Part shown: positions 61,145-64,000 of the stretch, piece by piece | How positions within the stretch are numbered: the first letter of the stretch is position 1 | How the letters are laid out: the number at the start of each line of letters is the position of its first letter | Origin: Oscillibacter hominis | GTDB taxonomy: Bacteria > Bacillota > Clostridia > Oscillospirales > Oscillospiraceae | NCBI RefSeq assembly: GCF_014334055.1 | Contig: NZ_CP060490.1 | Span: 2,542,001 to 2,606,000, forward strand | Length of the DNA: 64,000 nt | Direction of reading: 5' to 3' | Made by a program: the position numbers and the translations under genes | Notes under the pieces: model-generated | Database searches by the model: none | The model's input: only the letters and a program-made list of their open reading frames with translations | Told to the model about the DNA's origin: nothing

Positions 61145-61155
61145 AGCAAAATAAA

Positions 61156-61192
61156 AAAGAGCGCCGCCAACCATTGGTTGACGGCGCTCTTT
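61156..61192. terminator. Bidirectional terminator
   Basis: AAAGAGCGCCG / CGGCGCTCTTT with an inner CAACC/GGTTG extension, between the EamA gene and the YifB gene. Confidence 0.9.
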
Positions 61193-61194
61193 GG

Positions 61195-62712
61195 TTACCC
61201 CTTTAAGATGTCTGTGTTGCGGTACTGGATGGCCTCCGCCAGGTGGTGGGGGCCAATGGACTCGCTCCCGTCCAGGTCGGCGATGGTGCGGCTCATGCGC
61301 AGAATGCGGTCGTGGGAGCGGGCGGTGAGGCCCATGCGCTCAAAGGCGGACTTCATCAGCTGCTCACAGCGGCCGTCTAAGGCGCAGTACCGGCCGATCA
61401 TGGCAGGGGGCATTGCCGCGTTGCAGGAGATGTCCTCCGATGCGAAGCGGCGGCGCTGGATGAGGCGGGCCGCCTCCACCCGGGCCTTGACGGCGGAGGA
61501 GGGCTCCGGCGTCTCCCTGCGGCGCATGGCCTCGTACTCCACCGAGGGGACCGACACGTGGAGGTCGATGCGGTCCAGCAGGGGGCCGGAAATCTTCTGC
61601 ACGTACCGCTCCACCTCCCGGTCGGAGCAGGTGCACCTCCCGGAGGGATGGCCCCGCCAGCCGCAGCGGCAGGGGTTCATGGCACACACCAGCATGAAGT
61701 CGCTGGGCATGCGGAGGGTGCCTCCGGCCCTGACCACCGTAACCTCCCCTTCCTCCAGAGGCTGTCGCAGCGCCTCCAGCACGTCCCGGTGGAACTCGGG
61801 CAGCTCGTCCAAAAAGAGCACGCCCCGGTGGGCCAGGGAAATCTCCCCGGGCCGCAGGGCCGGCCCGCCCCCGGTGAGGGCCGCGGCGGAGGCGGTGTGA
61901 TGGGGGCTGCGGAAGGGCCGGCGGGTCAAAAGCGGGTGTTCCGGGTCCGTGAGCCCGGCAACGGAATAGATGCCCGATACCTCCAGGGCCTCCTGAGGCG
62001 TCAGGTCCGGAAGGATGGAGGGAAGCGAGCGGGCCAGCATGGATTTGCCCGCGCCGGGCGAGCCGATGAGCAGAAGGTTGTGGCCGCCCGCGGCGGCGAT
62101 CTCCATGGCCCGCTTGGCGTTTTCCTGGCCCATGACGTCCTGGAAGTCCGGAAGGGGCTCCGTCTCCGGCTCGGGCGTCCATTGCGGGCAGGGGGAGAGG
62201 GGCTCTTCACCCCGGAGGTGGCGCACCAGGGCGGAGACGTCCTTCACGCCATAGACCGTGAGCCCCTCGGCCAGCGTGGCCTCGGCGGCGTTGCCGGCGG
62301 GGCAGAAGAGGGTATGCACCCCGGCCTTCACTGCGGCCAGGGCCATGGGCAGTACGCCGGAGACGCCGCGGGTGGCACCGCTTAAGGAGAGCTCGCCAAG
62401 AAAGGCGGCGTCCGCCGGCAGGACGGGCACCTCGCCCGACGCGGCCAGAAGCCCCACGAAGATAGGCAGGTCGTACACCGTCCCCGCCTTCTTTTGATTG
62501 GCCGGCGCCAGGTTCACGGTGATGCGGGAGACGGGGAACTTGGCGCCGCAGTTTTTTACCGCCGAGCGCACCCGCTCCCGGGCCTCCCGGACGGCGGCGT
62601 CGGGCAGCCCCACAATATCAAAGGCGGGCAGGCCGCCGGAGAGGAAGCACTCCACGCTGACCTCATAGCCCGATACGCCGGAAAGACCCAGGGATCGCAC
62701 GCTGACCACCAT
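61195..62712 (-). CDS. YifB/ComM family magnesium chelatase-like ATPase
   Basis: 505 residues from the ATG at 62712 (GAGGTG site). N-terminal Lon-protease-like fold domain (SVECFLSGGLPAFDIVGLPDAAVREA), then an AAA+ domain with Walker A IGSPGAGKSML (about 215-225), FRSPHHT, LFLDELPEF, and the Zn-type CRCGWRGHPSGRCTC cluster, then the C-terminal helical lid. Members act as hexameric helicases in DNA recombination of natural transformation. Confidence 0.94.
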   Translation of the reverse strand: MVVSVRSLGLSGVSGYEVSVECFLSGGLPAFDIVGLPDAAVREARERVRSAVKNCGAKFPVSRITVNLAPANQKKAGTVYDLPIFVGLLAASGEVPVLPADAAFLGELSLSGATRGVSGVLPMALAAVKAGVHTLFCPAGNAAEATLAEGLTVYGVKDVSALVRHLRGEEPLSPCPQWTPEPETEPLPDFQDVMGQENAKRAMEIAAAGGHNLLLIGSPGAGKSMLARSLPSILPDLTPQEALEVSGIYSVAGLTDPEHPLLTRRPFRSPHHTASAAALTGGGPALRPGEISLAHRGVLFLDELPEFHRDVLEALRQPLEEGEVTVVRAGGTLRMPSDFMLVCAMNPCRCGWRGHPSGRCTCSDREVERYVQKISGPLLDRIDLHVSVPSVEYEAMRRRETPEPSSAVKARVEAARLIQRRRFASEDISCNAAMPPAMIGRYCALDGRCEQLMKSAFERMGLTARSHDRILRMSRTIADLDGSESIGPHHLAEAIQYRNTDILKG

Positions 62713-62888
62713 CAGGACACACCTCGGATTTCTGAAAAATTGCCGCCTGGCGCGGCGAAAGGAGGGCGGCAGCCGCGTCTCTGTGCGCGGCCGCCTGGAT
62801 GCTTGTGCGTATTTTACCATAAATTGCGGGATGGGGAAATGGGATTTGACAAATTCACCGGAATTTCCCTCCGGCAAAGAAAATGAAG

Positions 62889-62916
62889 TTGACAAATGAA
62901 GCTTGGGTGGTATACT
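62889..62916 (+). promoter_or_regulatory. Promoter of the DAHP synthase attenuator unit
   Basis: TTGACA (62889-62894), 16 bases, TATACT (62911-62916). Transcription should start near 62923, giving a leader of about 220 bases. Confidence 0.8.
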
Positions 62917-62957
62917 GAGACACAATCAGGGAACTTAGGAAAGGATACCGAATTTAT

Positions 62958-63047
62958 ATGCGTAGCTTCTCCTTTACCGTCGAATACAGCTTCTTTTATG
63001 CTTATTACTTTTTTAATAAGCATATTTGTGCTGCACAGAGCCGGTAA
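62958..63047 (+). CDS. Phe/Tyr-rich leader peptide
   Basis: 29 residues, M-R-S-F-S-F-T-V-E, then Y-S-F-F-Y-A-Y-Y-F-F at 10-19, ending at TAA 63045-63047. Six Phe and four Tyr. A ribosome site AGGAAAGG lies 13 bases upstream. Such a peptide before a DAHP synthase gene is the hallmark of ribosome-mediated attenuation by the end products of the pathway. Confidence 0.8.
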   Translation: MRSFSFTVEYSFFYAYYFFNKHICAAQSR

Positions 63048-63122
63048 AGGTTCCGAGTTTTGCTGAAGGAATTTCGTAATGGCAAGACCGCAGTGTAGCA
63101 CACTGCGGTCTTTATTTTTTTC
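63027..63122 (+). terminator. Attenuator terminator and competing antiterminator
   Basis: Terminator: AAGACCGCAGTG (63084-63095) with CACTGCGGTCTT (63101-63112), then a long T run. Antiterminator: TGTGCTGCAC (63027-63036) can pair with GTGTAGCACA (63093-63102), ten pairs with one G-U, which breaks the terminator. An inner hairpin ATGCTTATTA/TAATAAGCAT (62998-63007, 63014-63023) and CCTTTACCG/CGGTAAAGG (62971-62979, 63042-63050) complete the set. Confidence 0.75.
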
Positions 63123-63141
63123 GACGTAAGGAGAATGCACC

Positions 63142-64000
63142 ATGATTATCGTACTCAAGCCCAATCCCGATCAAAAACAGTTAGAGGCCCTGAAGAAGTG
63201 GCTTTGCGAACAGAACCTGACCGTCCACGATTCCCTGGGTGTCAACAATACCGTCCTGGGCCTGGTGGGCGACACCACCGCCGTGGATACGGAGATGCTC
63301 CGGGCCATGAGCATCGTCCAGGATGTGCAGCGTGTCCAGGAGCCCTATAAGTGCGCCAACCGGAAGATGCACCAGACCGACACGGTCATCGATGTGGGCG
63401 GCGTGAAGATCGGCGGGGGCACTTTCCAGATCATGGCCGGCCCCTGCTCCATTGAGAGCCAGGAGCAGATCAGCGAGATCGCCGTGGCCGTGAAGGCCGC
63501 CGGCGCCAGCATCCTCCGGGGCGGCGCCTTCAAGCCCCGCACCTCTCCGTACGCCTTCCAGGGCCTGCGGGAAAAGGGCCTGGAAATGCTCATCAACGCC
63601 AGCCGCCAGGCCGGGATGCCGGTGGTCACTGAGATCATGGATATCTCCCAGCTGCCCTATTTCGAGGATGTGGACGTGATCCAGGTGGGCGCCCGGAACA
63701 TGCAGAACTTTGAGCTCCTCAAGGAGTTGGGCAAAACCGACAAGCCCATCCTCCTCAAGCGGGGCTTCTCCGCCACGCTGACCGAGCTTTTGATGAGCGC
63801 CGAGTACATCATGGCCGGCGGCAACGAGAAGGTGATCCTCTGCGAGCGGGGCATCCGCACCTTTGCCACCGACACCCGCAACACCCTGGATCTCTCTGCC
63901 ATCCCGCTGCTGCGCCGGATGACCCATCTGCCCATCATCGTGGACCCCAGCCACGGCACCGGCATCCGCTCCCTGGTGAAGCCCATGGCCCTGGCCAGCG
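63142..64000 (+). CDS. aroF: 3-deoxy-7-phosphoheptulonate (DAHP) synthase, 3' end outside window
   Basis: First enzyme of the shikimate pathway, PEP plus erythrose 4-phosphate. 286 residues are present of about 335. An N-terminal ferredoxin-like regulatory domain (1-70, MIIVLKPNPDQKQ, VQRVQEPYKCANR) precedes the TIM barrel (GPCSIES, LRGGAFKPRTSPYAFQG, GARNMQNF, KRGFSATL, CERGIRTF, VDPSHGTG). This is the type I-beta form with an added regulatory domain. AAGGAG site. Expression is likely set by the upstream attenuator. Confidence 0.95.
   Translation, partial: MIIVLKPNPDQKQLEALKKWLCEQNLTVHDSLGVNNTVLGLVGDTTAVDTEMLRAMSIVQDVQRVQEPYKCANRKMHQTDTVIDVGGVKIGGGTFQIMAGPCSIESQEQISEIAVAVKAAGASILRGGAFKPRTSPYAFQGLREKGLEMLINASRQAGMPVVTEIMDISQLPYFEDVDVIQVGARNMQNFELLKELGKTDKPILLKRGFSATLTELLMSAEYIMAGGNEKVILCERGIRTFATDTRNTLDLSAIPLLRRMTHLPIIVDPSHGTGIRSLVKPMALAS

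Overview
This 64 kb window reads as chromosome of a high-GC Clostridium-class Firmicute, most like the Oscillospiraceae. The evidence is GC-rich coding sequence, the order mutS-mutL-miaA-hfq followed by ylmE-sepF-divIVA, a RicT (YaaT) gene after holB, pyruvate phosphate dikinase beside an oligopeptide ABC operon, a ThiI without a rhodanese domain, and Firmicute-type promoters and Shine-Dalgarno sites. I saw no rRNA, tRNA, CRISPR array or transposase. The first gene (mutS) and the last (DAHP synthase) are cut by the window edges.

Layout. 1-10.3 kb (+): mutS, a CPBP protease, a small membrane protein, mutL, a DUF6440 protein, miaA and hfq, then an HlyD-like protein, ylmE, sepF and divIVA. 10.3-17.7 kb: a HAD phosphatase; an ornithine-cyclodeaminase-like gene with a Na+/solute symporter, divergent from a GntR regulator; an M23/LysM peptidase; pta. 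17.7-18.8 kb: AT-rich small-gene cluster A (three small XRE regulators and a 58-residue protein). 18.9-24 kb (-): carA and a carB-dapF fusion. 24-31 kb (+): an XRE regulator with an MBOAT acyltransferase and an AlgX/AlgJ-like partner, then lepA and an RhlE-type helicase. 30.9-31.7 kb: cluster B, a second version of cluster A. 31.7-34 kb (-): a DUF1538 transporter with a double PII-like protein. 34.1-35.8 kb: an MjaI-like restriction-modification pair. 36-45 kb: a LacI-solute-binding-protein fusion divergent from a dipeptidase and dpp-type ABC operon. 45.5-51.9 kb: ppdK (-), holB, ricT, a HAD hydrolase and a PUA/ASCH-like protein. 52-54 kb: a GntR (YtrA-type)/ABC exporter operon. 54-57.2 kb: guanine deaminase behind a purine riboswitch-like leader, a lipoprotein, a cupin and a GNAT acetyltransferase. 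57.3-64 kb: cinA, a 56-residue membrane protein and thiI (-), an EamA transporter, a YifB/ComM ATPase (-), and a DAHP synthase preceded by a Phe/Tyr-rich leader peptide and terminator.

The most noteworthy items are: (1) a textbook-like attenuator ahead of the DAHP synthase, with 10 Phe/Tyr codons in a 29-residue leader peptide, a 12-bp terminator and a competing 10-bp antiterminator; (2) two paralogous modules of small XRE regulators with a 58-residue helical protein, sharing an identical hairpin that overlaps the stop codon, plus covarying hairpins that bury the ribosome binding sites of two XRE genes; (3) an in-frame CarB-DapF fusion whose epimerase half lacks the first catalytic cysteine; (4) a regulator joining a LacI HTH, a sugar-binding-type sensor and a solute-binding-protein domain; (5) a purine riboswitch-like element on a guanine deaminase gene. 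All calls come from reading sequence and translations by eye; no database search or folding program was run.
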